A DNA stretch of 64,000 nt from Amyloporia xantha (taxonomy: Eukaryota; Basidiomycota; Agaricomycetes; Polyporales; Adustoporiaceae): assembly GCA_036971615.1 (NCBI GenBank), contig JAYKKR010000008.1, positions 1-64,000 on the forward strand, written 5' to 3'. Below are positions 21,676-32,527 of the stretch, piece after piece (within the stretch, counting starts at the first letter, position 1; every line of letters begins with the position of its first letter). Under the pieces are notes generated by a model that was given only the letters and a program-made list of their open reading frames with translations, ran no database searches and was not told the DNA's origin. The position numbers and the translations under genes are program-made.

Positions 21676-21783
21676 GGCATAATAACCTAATTAACATAGT
21701 AATAATAACAACGAGGACAATTCTGTTTCAAGATTGAAACAGTTACATCAAGCTATCAATCAAATCTTCTAGATTGCGAATAT

Positions 21784-22153
21784 TTATTGTGAAGTATTCG
21801 CATACTGGTTCGCAATGTAATGCATGGTGAACCCAATACCAACCCTCACCTATATAGAAAATACTATATAATTTATCCCCCCCATGTAGTAACCCAACTT
21901 CTCTACTCACCTCGGTTTCTAATACCTGCAACGCCCAGTGTGTCCACACTGCCCGAGACAATACCCGCGGCATTACCGCTGGCCTACGCATGAACAATAG
22001 CCCCAATTGGTAACATTGACCACGTAGGTCCAAGATCAGCAACCTCGAAACTGCGTCGAGATGGTCAGGCATATCAATCACGAATGGCGGAACAGTGTTT
22101 TCGGCCATTCTGACTGGGATGGGTGGTTTCCGAATCCCAATGACATTGCCCAC
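21784..22153 (-). CDS. Small RP-x-x-MP/W family protein 6
   Basis: Exon 1 (21911-22153) starts MGNVIGIRKPPIPVR, a longer N-terminus than in the others, then LRGQCYQLGLLFMRRPAVMP and VLSRAVWTHWALQVLETE. The donor is GTGAGT. A second exon from about 21849 down to the TAA at 21784 reads VRVGIGFTMHYIANQYANTS. Exon 2 is poorly like that of the other members, so its acceptor is less certain. It is the outermost and most diverged member, next to the large inverted repeat. Function unknown. Confidence 0.6.
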
Positions 22154-22609
22154 TCTTATATGTATCTCGTCTCTCTCTCTTACGTTACAGCTCTATCCGC
22201 ACACACAAAATCAATTCAATTCATGAGCTTTAACACCGCATGTGAATCTTGAACTCAGTACCTACACGAGGTCGAAACACCGCGTAGAAGATCCATCTGC
22301 GATCAAAGAATCTGTCAACAATCTCATTGCTATCCACCCGATCTTTTGCTCCTCGCTTAAATTTCATATCTAAGGTTAGGGTTTAATATTATTCTCTTTA
22401 TAGGAAACCACTGTGTGCAGCACATACCCCATATTTCACGGACGGTGGGTGTGGAGCTCTCCGCCTCTCATGGCTGTCCTGGAAGGCCATATCTCTCTCT
22501 ACAGTAATATAGACACTTTTACCGGAGATTTCTCTTACTGCAGATAGATATCCACATAGGGAAGGTCTGTTCCTAATAAGGTGTGCACATAACCTATATG
22601 CTGTGTTGC

Positions 22610-22775
22610 AGCGAGGGACATCCAGGACGTCCGCCTCCGGTGCTATATATCAAGTCTGCCAAATCTAACATGCGCACTACGTGTATGTGTTCCAGAAAAT
22701 ATGGACGTCCTGGACTGCCATCTGCACCGCTGCGCCATTATGCTCTGTAGCGCGGATGGACGTCCAGGACGGCTG
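22610..22775. repeat. Scattered GGACGTCC repeats
   Basis: Three related segments: CCAGGACGTCCGCC near 22622, TGGACGTCCTGGACTGCC near 22702 and TGGACGTCCAGGACGGCTGCC-like sequence near 22756. They are partly palindromic around GACGTC and share GTCC/GGAC words in both orientations. Confidence 0.55.
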
Positions 22776-22802
22776 CCCCCGTGTCTGCCCCCCTCTGCTC
22801 GC

Positions 22803-22992
22803 CTAGGCACGTGCTAGGCGCCAACCTAGGCACTGGGTGCTGACCTAGGAGCACGCCTGGGCATTGTGCGCCAGCCTAGGAACACGCTAAGCGCTGAAAC
22901 CTAGGCATTGTGCGCCAGCCTAGGTGCACGCTAGGCGCCGACCTAGGCATTAAGCGCCAGCCTAGGATTTCGATCCTAGCTCAGCCTAGGAG
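22803..22992. repeat. CCTAGG-studded tandem array
   Basis: About nine units of 19-31 bp, each beginning CCTAGG and usually followed by GCAC, GCATT or a GTGCTAGGCGCC-like segment, as in CCTAGGCATTGTGCGCCAG. Units alternate between a GCAC/GTGC form and a GCGCC form, so the array is also rich in short palindromes. Confidence 0.8.
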
Positions 22993-23434
22993 GCCTCATA
23001 ACCCATTCTTGTCCTGTAGTAGAGGTTGAATATTGCGGAATATCGTTCACGGACGATATTCCTCACTTCTCACTTTGTCTTTGACATTGATGCCTCACAG
23101 TAAACCTTCACGGAACATCGTTCAAGATCGATATTCCATGGTATCTCACTGAAAACCCCTAGGAAGACCCTAGTTTTACCCCGACCTATTTAGAAAAAGT
23201 CCCTATAATCAACCTTCTGCTGTATGCAATGGTCGGAACCAGGAGAGCGCATCTCTACTACGTGATATCGCAATGCGCAACGCACGAGTAGGCAGGGTAG
23301 AACAACCTGGCGTTGCTTCGCTCTGTCGTACGTATCGACGGTGAGGAACGAGGGGACAGTGGAGAGCGAGGGCATGGACAGCGGGAGCGTCGTGAGGGAT
23401 GCTAGAAGTGATGAGATAGAGAACAGGAATGTAC

Positions 23435-23820
23435 GATGCTGAGCGTGATATTACACGGCTCGCATGGTCGAATGAAGAAGGGCAGTCACAGAAGAGAAGG
23501 TGCATACAGCGCGATGGGACTGGGGGCGCGCCTCGGTGAGGGCAGTCGATGGGCGTATGGACGGCGTATGTTGCTGTTGGTACCCTGCTCAAAACAAAAC
23601 ACCTTCAACCGATGCTGAGCGTGTAAATACACGGCTCGCACAGTCAGGTGAAGGAACTCTGTAGCCGGGGAGGGGGGAGGGGTGAAGGCCACACCACCCC
23701 GGGGCAGGTGTGCGAGAGAGAGGCGGTGGGCGAGTGGTGTATGTCGCCATAGGGTCCCTGCTCAAAATGAAAACCGTCCAACCAATGCTGAGCGTGTAAA
23801 TACACGGCTCGCAAGGCGGT
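23435..23820. repeat. Tandem repeat of about 175 bp
   Basis: The phrase ATGCTGAGCGTG...TACACGGCTCGCA occurs at about 23436, 23612 and 23785, spacing 176 and 173 bp. Copies 2 and 3 also share CCCTGCTCAAAA upstream. The core GAGCGTGTA-AA-TACACGGCTC is itself an imperfect palindrome. Confidence 0.75.
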
Positions 23821-24865
23821 TGGACGAACGAGTTGGTCAGGAGAACCTGAGTACACACCTGAAAGCCCTGCACGGCTGCCACCCTGCGCGCTGTCCCTCG
23901 TCTGCCCGCCGTTCTCCACACTGTCCTCCCTCCAAAACACCTTCAGGCGAGGCCGACGGGCCATACGCGCGAGTCGCAAATGCTCCGGCACGTGCTGGAG
24001 GTTGTGGTGAACGAGCCAGGTCCGAGTTGTCAGGCAGGTGTGGCACGGGCGCTTGGCGGCTCGAGTTGTCCCGAGCATATCTCAACAACGCCGCTTGCGA
24101 CTGCTACGGGGTAACTTGCAAAAGCAAGCTACAACCCGTAGCTACGAGTCGCAAGCGAGTCGGTGGTGAAAGGGGACGGGATGAGGGAGTCGCAAGAGGG
24201 ACTTTGCGGGTGACGCCGACCCGTGAGACACCTCTGATCGCCGTTGCCGCCGGCGACGAACGGCTGATCCGCACACCGTCGCCCCTTTTGCGAACGGTAG
24301 ATAGGATGTAGGCCGTTAGATTGAGGGTGTTCCGAGGGCAAATGGCGCGGAATTGATGTACGGCAGGACGGGAGAGTGCGGGAAGTGCCGAATGGACCAT
24401 TTGGCGGCTGGCATATGGGTAGGGCCCAGGTTGAAGCGATGGCATGTCTGGGACGTGAATTGCGTTGACTGTCATGATCTAGGCAAAGGACTGATATGCA
24501 CGAAGAGGATGGAGGAAATTGGATGACACTGAGCGAAACGAACAGTATATACAAAAGAGGAGATGACGGCAGTAACAGATCATCGATCCAGTGCAATCCC
24601 GACGTTGTCACGCATCATAGCTGCACGAGTCGTAGGATTCGCAGGCCGGGTCCTCTCAGTGAGTATCAGATGCATGCTGGGCGCAGTTCATCGCATGGAA
24701 GTGTAATTTAGCCAACTGTCATACCCAAAGAGTAACATTTCCCAAAATCAAAACTGTAAGTGTACAAAACGTCTCAGCACATGCGCGACAACGAAGTAGA
24801 TGTGATCCAAACACTATCGATACATAGCAACACTCAACCCAAGCAATGCTCATGATCATACCACA

Positions 24866-26872
24866 TCAGGCAAAGAGCCGCTTCGTATATCTATTCAGAC
24901 ATGACCATCAATACATAATCACAGCCTAAGAAAGCAGGAACCAACTCACGAATGCAATCCATGCACACCGCCCTCGACCTGTGCACTCGCTGTCCGCAGC
25001 TCAAACCGTACCTGCCCGCTCCTGACGCCATCCTGCAGCTCCTGTACGTTCTTGACACCAATGTCCTGGAACGAATGCTGCAGACCCGTGTACAAGTACG
25101 GAAGGAACTGCTTGACAGAGCCCTTGTCCTGTACGTCGCCTGATACACCCTGTGCAACTTTCACAGCAGACGACTCCGAGAAGTAGCGAGTGGTGGCTGC
25201 GTTCTCGTGAGTCGTTGATTTCTTCTTGGTAAGACCGTTGCTGGTCACGCCATTGGCAGCGGAGGTGGGGACAGGTTTGCCCTGTTCCATTGCTTCCTAT
25301 TGCGCGGTTGAAAGGCTCAGCAACCAGAGCGCAGGAGAGATGATCAGGCACTCACGAGACTGCCCATGCCGCGGTAGGCCTTGACACGCTTGCCCTCGTG
25401 ATAGAAGTACTCCCCGGGCGCCTCTGTCGTTCCCGCAAGCAGCCCGCCCATCATTACCGCACCCGCACCCAACGCCAACGCCTTCACGATGTGTCCAACA
25501 TTCTGTATTCCACCGTCGGCAATAACTGGTACGCCGAACTTACTCGCAAACTCGGCTACCGCATACACCGCCGTGGCCTGTGGGCGCCCTACAGCCATGA
25601 CCTCCTGCGTGATGCATATCGAGCCGGAGCCCATACCCACGCGGATCCCGTCCGCGCCCGCAGCAATCAGCGACGCTGCCTGCTCGCGCGTGACGACGTT
25701 CCCGGCGATGACCTCAAGTTGAGGGTACTTTTCTTTGATCCAGTGGATCATCTCGATCTGAAAGACAGAGTTACCCTGTGAGGAGTCGAGGATGACGATG
25801 TCGAGGCCGGCTTCAACGAGTATGTCTAGTCTTGTGCGGTCAGCCGGACGCGTGCCGACGGCAGCGGCGGCATACAACTGCTTGCTAGAGGGAAGTTTGG
25901 ACGCGAGAGGGTAGTTTTGGTTTTTGAGCAAGTCGGAACGGGCGAGTAGAGACATGAGGCGGCCCTCCCTGTCAACGATGGGCAGCTTGCCCTTTTTGGA
26001 GTCCCGGAGGATGTCATTCGCTTCTTCAAGTGTGACACCTTGAGGCGCAGTGACAAGAGCGGTGGTCATCACCTCAGATAGAGGTGTGGCCGGAGTGCGG
26101 AACTGGATATCGCGGTTCGTGACAATGCCGAGCAATTTCCCACCAAGGGCTCCGGTATCTACATAGGTTCGTTAGTAATAAGCCTCGAAATTGGAACCAT
26201 AAATGAATGAGTCAGATCAAAGGAGAAACAACTCCGCATATCACACGTGTAGACGCGTTGCTTGGAAGAACGAAGGTAATGCAATTGTATTCATCGTAGA
26301 AGATGTCGTGTGCGTTGCACACACGTGCTTAGCAGGGGAGGGCACTGACCTGTAATTGGCACACCAGCAAAACCCAACCGCTCCTTGACATCCAAAACGT
26401 CTTCGACGCGATGTGAAGGCGATAAAACGACCGGATCCGTGATGAAGCCGTTCTCGTGGCGTTTGACGCGACGCACCATGGCCGCCTGATCCTCTGGGGT
26501 CTGGTTGTGATGGATAACACCTATGCCGCCGAGGAGCTGCAATCACAACATAGGAGTTGTATATACTGTGGGTTTGGGCTGGTCGAGCATGCTCACCGCC
26601 ATAGAGATAGCCATGTCGCCCTCTGTGACGGTGTCCATGGGACTACTCATGAAGGGGGTCTTGAGCACGACATTTCGGGTGATCTTGCTCTCCGTGACGA
26701 CCTGATGAGCACCGAAGCCAATTTTGCCGGGAAGCATGAGGAAATCGTTATAAGTGAGGCCTCCATGGACCTTCGAATCCATGAGCTCGTCGACGGCAAG
26801 TCCATCTGAGTGTTCATAAGTCTTCAGGTGATCAAGGGCCTGTGAAGGGTCGAGGTAGGCTTTGGAAGGCAT
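24866..26872 (-). CDS. Inosine-5'-monophosphate dehydrogenase
   Basis: Converts IMP to XMP with NAD+, the rate-limiting step of guanine nucleotide synthesis, in the cytosol. Five exons: 26597-26872, 26350-26536, 25356-26158, 24950-25296 and 24866-24890. They sum to 1638 nt, 545 aa, close to the usual eukaryotic length of about 520. The start at 26872 ([16 protein letters not shown]) fits better than an in-frame Met 12 codons upstream. Seen in order: N-terminal barrel part ([22 protein letters not shown]), a CBS-pair (Bateman) region, then [11 protein letters not shown], the catalytic Cys loop [13 protein letters not shown], the phosphate-binding [10 protein letters not shown] and [11 protein letters not shown], flap YRGMGSL, and C-terminal [15 protein letters not shown]. 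The 191-nt intron in the CBS region is longer than the rest. The gene is divergent from TCF25/Rqc1. The symbol varies among fungi, so none is given. Confidence 0.97.
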
Positions 26873-27091
26873 GGTCGTCGATAGCGAGAGGTTAGGGGGA
26901 GCGAGCACTCAGCAGGCAAATTGCAGGCAAGAAATTTGTGCGCTAAAAGTCTGTGACAAGCTGTGACAAGTCATGCTGTGACTGTGTGACGATGTGCGTA
27001 ATCTCGATCGCGGAACTGACTGAGAATGGCACTCACGACCACCGCCGCTCTCTATCGACATTTGCCATTTGCTTATCGTCAAAGAATTATT
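26873..27091. promoter_or_regulatory. Divergent promoter, IMP dehydrogenase / TCF25
   Basis: The two start codons lie 219 bp apart head to head, so this short region should contain both promoters. It holds repeated TGTGAC/TGTGACAAG words (about 26952-26988). I see no clear TATA box. Regulation is inferred from layout only. Confidence 0.6.
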
Positions 27092-29999
27092 ATGCCTCCC
27101 AGATTAAACAAGCGGCAGTTGAGGGAACAGGAGGAACTGCGAGCCCTAGAGGTGGCGAAGGAAGAGGAAGATGCAGGCAGCGAGAGCGGATCCGACACTC
27201 AGGTCCCTGGACGACCTACTGGAGCAGGTTTTGCAGCGGTTAGGGCAGCTGCATGAAATTATGGATATTTTCTCTGACGATTTTTGAATAGCTTATGACA
27301 CCACTTGAGTCCGATGGAGATAGCGATGAAGAGAGTGCCCCTCGTCCTTCAAAGCCCAAGAAGGCTAGTGAGCTCTTTCCGTACTTCTCCTGCTTCGCAG
27401 TGCCCTGATATCGGTTTTAAGTAGAAGAAGAAGAAAAAGAAGCCCACCGGTACTGCCTCACCTACCGCAGTACCAGAAGTGAAGCTCCATGACGAAAAGC
27501 CTTCGCAGGATCAGCCCAGCCCGTCCCCCGTGCCTTCCAAGAAGGAAAAGAAGGCAATGAAGAAGCAGAAAGCGAAGGAGAAGAGAGACGACAAGGACGA
27601 CGTTGACAAGGCTCTCGCCGAGTTGTCCATCAAGTACCCCGACCTTCAGCAGGTCGTGTCGTCAATCAGTGCCTCTCCCGCAGCTCGGTCTGCCTCCAGC
27701 ACCCTTGCTTCACTTCTGTCTGTTTCCCTGCAGCACCTCGACAGTGAAGCAGAGATGCGCAAATTCTTCGGGGCGAAGGTTATCTCCGCGTCTAAATCTT
27801 CCACAGCGGGATCATCGTCTTCACCAAGACGTGCTGTCACGCAGAGATCCAACCTCACTCGTCCACAGGCAAGTTGGTGGCCTGCGCAGATGCGGGAGGG
27901 GCTCTCTGTCCGCTTACTTACCAACGACGAAAACGAGGAATTGCTGGCGCATCACGGATGGCGGTCGCTTGTGGGAGAGCGGGTTTGGACCGTCGAATAT
28001 GCCAAGAAATATCGCGGAGTGACGCTTGCGTTCATACAGACGGTCATGTCCGGTGGTGAGTGAGCTGAGCATATTCTCTTTTTCGTGAATAACGTACTTC
28101 CTTGATAGACCCCGACGGATTCTGGCAGATACTGAGACTGCTGCCATATCATGCTGACACTCTATTACAACTCTCAGAAGTTTACTTCCATCGAGAAGGT
28201 AAGCTCGTTGAAGAGTTTACACCCCGTTCGCTTCAATTCGTCTGATTAGACACCTTGCAGAGCATAGCACTGCAGCAGATTACATTGACCGAGCGTTGTT
28301 CACATACGAGCGAGCATTCGTAGGATCTTTCAATTTCACCAGCGGCGTCAACCGCCTAGACTTCGATCGGGTCGAGAATCGACCGTTCTTCCTCGCACTA
28401 CATCGGCAGGTAAGGTACGTAAATTCATCCTCGTCGCTTTACTCACGTACTGAGTCTACTTATTGTGCAGCGATCTGCAGCGTAGGGGATGTGTTCGCAC
28501 AGCGTTTGAGTTTGCGCGCCTTCTTTATTCACTGGACCCTTGGACCGATCCGCACGGCGCTCTGCTGCACTTGGACTACCTTGCTATCCGGTCAGGCATG
28601 GGACAGTGGCTACTTGATACATGGGACTTCTTCTCTATGCATGAGGGAGAATTCAACGCCTTTGCTGGCCGTTTACGGGTCACTGTCCTACCTGGATGGG
28701 CATACGCGCGTGCATTAGCCATGTATCTGAGTGAGGAGGCTAAGGGCGCGAAGGTTTGTATTTCGTTTCATATGTCAATCAAGTGCTGATCCTCGTCGCT
28801 TGCCGCAGGATCATGTTGAAAGCACAAAAGCTCTGCAAGAGGCGATTCTGGCTTTCCCCTCAGTGGTACCTCTCCTCGCTGACAAGGCGGACATTTTACT
28901 GTCGCCTGACGCTCGTGGGCGTCCTGCCTTCCGCATATACACAGACTCTGAGTAAGGCTTCGTTCCCATCCAATGTGTTTGCTTACTGACATCTTACGTG
29001 CAGCTCCCTTCGCACAGAGTCATCGGCAATTTTGCATCTTCTGTCTCATCTTTATGCCCAACGCTCCGCCGCTTTATGGAAGATTCCAGAGCGCGCGTTG
29101 TGGTTTACGCAGACAGTACTAGCCACGCTATCCTCCCTTAGTCCCTCCTACGACAATACAACACCCTCGTATAAAGCGTTCGTGGCACTCTTCGACAAAC
29201 CTGATCTACAACACTCAGTGTATCGCCATGTCATTGTCCTTGAGGCGTCATGCCGTCGCTTGTTCAGCTTCATCCCACGGCATGTGACTGGAGCAAAGCA
29301 CCTTGCATGTGATCCGCTCCCTCCGCCGACTCGCGCAAACGAGTACAACGCGGAATTCTTCAAGGGCGCGGAAGATGCCCTTGCGGCGCGACCGAGGGGG
29401 AGGAAGGCAAACGAGCGGATGTTGATGCGGCTCGTCCCCGACCCGGTGTTCCGCAGGCAGTTACAGGTCTGTTGTTGTGAATGTCATCTGGACCATTGCT
29501 GATCATTCCTCTGTTCCTTGTCTAGGCATTCTTCGAGGCAAATCCGAACTTTGCGCAACGCTTCCCTGGCGGGATCCTCCAATTTGCGCAGTTTGCTGGA
29601 CAGTTGCCTGAGGAGGCTTTGGAGGACTTAATGATCGCGGAAGTGGCGGGCCAACAGGGCGAGGGCGGCATGCCAGGCCAGATGCCTGGACAGGAGATTG
29701 ACTTCTTGGATGATGAAGACGCCGGGGACGACCGCGGTCCTATTGGAGATGATCGCGATGGCGAGGACGAAAATGAGGATGAAGCAGACGAAGACGACGA
29801 AGACGACGAAGACGAGGATGTAGTGGTAAGTGCTCAGATTGATGTTGTCAATGTGGTACTAATTGGTTTTGTATAACAGCCTTTACCTGTGCGTCTGCTG
29901 CGAAACGTGATGAATCGCTTTTGGGGAGGTGCTGCTGCTGCGGAAGAAACATCTGATGAAGACGAAGGCCTGCCTCATGCAGATGACGACGTAGATTGA
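27092..29999 (+). CDS. TCF25 / Rqc1 family protein
   Basis: Homologue of yeast Rqc1 and human TCF25, a cytosolic component of the ribosome quality control complex that, with Ltn1, promotes K48-linked ubiquitination of stalled nascent chains. Start at 27092 (MPPRLNKRQLREQEEL). My ten-exon model is 27092-27238, 27292-27367, 27471-28055, 28109-28198, 28261-28414, 28471-28753, 28809-28951, 29004-29466, 29526-29825 and 29880-29999, summing to 2361 nt, 786 aa. An acidic and Lys-rich N-terminus precedes the family core: ADYIDRALFTYERAFVG, ENRPFFLALHRQV, DLQRRGCVRTAFEFARLL, SLDPWTDPHGALL. The C-terminus is a long Asp/Glu run. An alternative acceptor at 27424 would add a poly-Lys stretch but breaks the frame. 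Confidence 0.93.
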
Positions 30000-30205
30000 C
30001 CTTCAGCTTATTTCTTATTGAAAGTGAGGAGAGTATGACGCGCGCATTTCACCATCGTTGTATTCCTTGCATGTTGGACAATTCTATTGTTGTGTATCCC
30101 GTGACATTCTCATGTAGCAAAGAGGAAATCTATAGCAATGAAAGAGTATATACACACAAAATTCTACACCGACTCTTGAGGTCCGGCATTTTTAATCACG
30201 AGTCT

Positions 30206-32384
30206 CTAACAATCGTAGGCCACTCTTGCGCCCACCCATGGATAAGGATAGTTATGCTGGTAGAAATTACGCACTGTGCGGCGATCTCCCAAGCGAGGAA
30301 TGGTAGCGTACGATGCACCAAGCTGAAAAATTAATCAGAGCGAGACTTGTAAAGAAGGTGAGGGGGGACATACCACGACTTGGTGTTTGCCATCGAAGAA
30401 ATCAGACGAATATCTACAACCCACTGTAAGTGAATATGGGTTTCAAGCAGAGGGTAAGAATTGTACTGACCCGGGGAATATTGTAGTGCCAGAGAACCGT
30501 TCGTGCGTATCAAACAGGGTGGAAGACCACTCCCAGACTCCGCCGTTAGAGCCTCTGCCCCCGTCCTTCTCGCAACCAGCAGTTGCACTATAACAGGAGA
30601 CCTTGAGACGTCAAATAGTGGTATCCTATCGGAGCTAAGACTCACGGCATAGGATGCCAATTCCTAAATCCAGTATTCGCCCCTTCTTCATAGCTGACCT
30701 GGTACGTATCGAGGAATAGGCGCAGCTCAGGCTCCGTCGGGATCCTGCCGTTCTTTGAAGCTGCGTACGCAACGAGGTCATCATACGAGGTCAGGACCGG
30801 CCAATCACGCGCAATATCCATCGAGATGGGCCCATACAGGGTGCGCACTTTGATCTCACCATCCTCCTCGGCCCAGCTGGCAGGCATCACGACGCGGTTC
30901 TTGCCTGCACCCCGCCAGAAGGTGAGGAACTCTCCGTTCGTGACAGGGCGCCACTCGACCTTGAAGCGGCCGACCTCAACGGTGCGCTTCGGACTCTCGT
31001 TGTCCCAGCTGAACTCATGGCCCTGAAGATCAGTGTCCAAGCCGTGGGTGAGATCCTCGGGTTCCGGGTCGTCGTGACCCATAGTCAAGATATGGGGACC
31101 AAGTGTAACATACGGCGTGGATGGTGACGGTATGTCTTTCCACTGCATGGAGAGCTGCGACCATGGCGGAATGGCGAAACCAGGCGGAGGAAGCATACCT
31201 GCACCTGCACGCTGAATCAAAATGTACAACAATGTCTGCGAAAGACATCACAGAACGATGTCAGCGTACAAACGCATATAAGTCATCCATAATAGTTAGA
31301 AGTGCTCACCTCGATGTGGAAGCCGTCATGCTCATGTACCATCATGAGCGTGCGCGCGAGGCGCCGCGTGAGCACCCGCGTACCCGCTTCGAGCTCTTGA
31401 TACAGTTTCACAAGCCGAGCTCGCACTCTATCGCGGTAGGCAAGTACCTCCCCGAGCGTCGGCCAGTCTTCGTCGCGCTCAGGAACCTCCGAGTGCGAGT
31501 GACAATACTCAGGATCATCCACGTGCGGATCAATGCCGCGCTCAAAAATGGCCGTAAAACGAACAGGCGCGACGGGCGATTCGCCGAGGTACGCGGTCAT
31601 GAGTAGATTGAGAAACGTCGGGAGGTGCCCGAGGTAGAAGAGCGGCTTGTGGCGCAGATCGATCGGCTTGCTATGCAGAAGGGAGGGTGGAACCATCCCG
31701 AGGGTGATTAGGTCCCAGACGTGCCAACCGTCATGGAATTCGGAAAGCGATGGCACGTTGTACGGGCAAGCAGAGGGGTTGAGAATTGAAGATGAGGTAA
31801 GCGACAAGCGGGGGAAGCTAACGGAGGGGCGCTCGAGAATATGCAGGACCAACCCAGAAGTAGCCATCGGAGAAGGAAGAGATACTATTACTCGCAAAGA
31901 TGCATCGCTGAAGAGATTGAGAGCTGAGGAGTACGGCTCCTGAAGTATCTGGTCATCTCAAGTTCTGAGACTCAGAACGGGTATACGTACCAGTTCCGTC
32001 TCAACGCGCAAATTCTGGACATCAGCTCCGACTGGAGCTTCAGTAATAGTCGCCAGTTCGGTTTTCGTCCTGTAGAACTCGACCGCTTTGCCTTCATCAT
32101 CGCTCTTCACATGCTCCCATTTGTCTACGCTGAACATTGACTTGTCTCCCAAACCCATTGCGGCTAGCCCGAGGAGTACTTTCACACAGCCAATTCCAGT
32201 GAAGAGAAGGACACGGTCGTTGCTTCCCTTGCGCGCAGGTAGAGCACGGAGGAAAGCAGCGCTGGGCTTGTGTGTAAGAATGAAAGACACGGGAGCAGGA
32301 TCTATGTTCAGAGGTGTGGACGGAGCAGTAGATGGAGCACTGGATGGCGCAGATGAGGATGGGGAAGTGTTCAAGGACGACATC
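30206..32384 (-). CDS. Egt1-like (EgtB-type) enzyme, methyltransferase half reduced
   Basis: Fungal Egt1 joins an EgtD-type histidine trimethylase to an EgtB-type iron sulfoxide synthase to make ergothioneine. Here the start (32384, MSSLNTSPSS) is followed by only about 170 residues that resemble the end of the methyltransferase (EPYSSALNLFSDASLRV, HILERPSVSFP). The EgtB part is complete: WHVWDLITLGMVPP, KPLFYLGHLPTFLN, IFERGIDPHVDDPEYCHSHSE, the iron-site VHEHDGFHIETLLY (H-x3-H-x-E), the FGE-sulfatase-like domain with GNEF-like NGEFLTFWRG, GGVWEWSSTLFD, and the end RNFYQHNYPYPWVGARVAYD. At least five exons; a short one (30374-30409) uses acceptor GTTGTAG. It may therefore act on an already trimethylated substrate or be a paralogue with another thiol partner. 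Confidence 0.85.
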
Positions 32385-32527
32385 GCGAGAACAAGTGGGT
32401 GGAAAGGCTTGCAACTCGAGTCAGTGCAGACAACAAGGGTGAAACGTATGCTTTTATAGACGAACGAAAGACCAAACATGTACATGCAACAGTGGGGCAA
32501 CAAACAACCAAAATCCAAGCCATACAC

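Larger units (their letters stand above)
22154..24865. other. Gene-poor, repeat-rich region
   Basis: No coding segment here has support. The stretch holds GGACGTCC repeats, a CCTAGG array and a tandem repeat (listed separately). A GC-rich open frame at 23682-24311 runs through the tandem repeat and looks like chance. An imperfect palindrome at about 24095-24140 (GCTACGGGGT ... ACCCGTAGC) is also present. The right end is the 3' flank of the IMP dehydrogenase gene. Confidence 0.7.

Noticed and set aside
23682..24311. Long GC-rich plus-strand open frame (209 codons)
   Set aside because: It runs through the 175-bp tandem repeat, is Arg/Ala-rich and has competing open frames on the other strand; no domain or splice support.
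31530..31555. GTGCGGATCAATGCCGCGC near the Egt1-like gene
   Set aside because: The spacing is 2 nt, not 16, and it lies inside a conserved exon.
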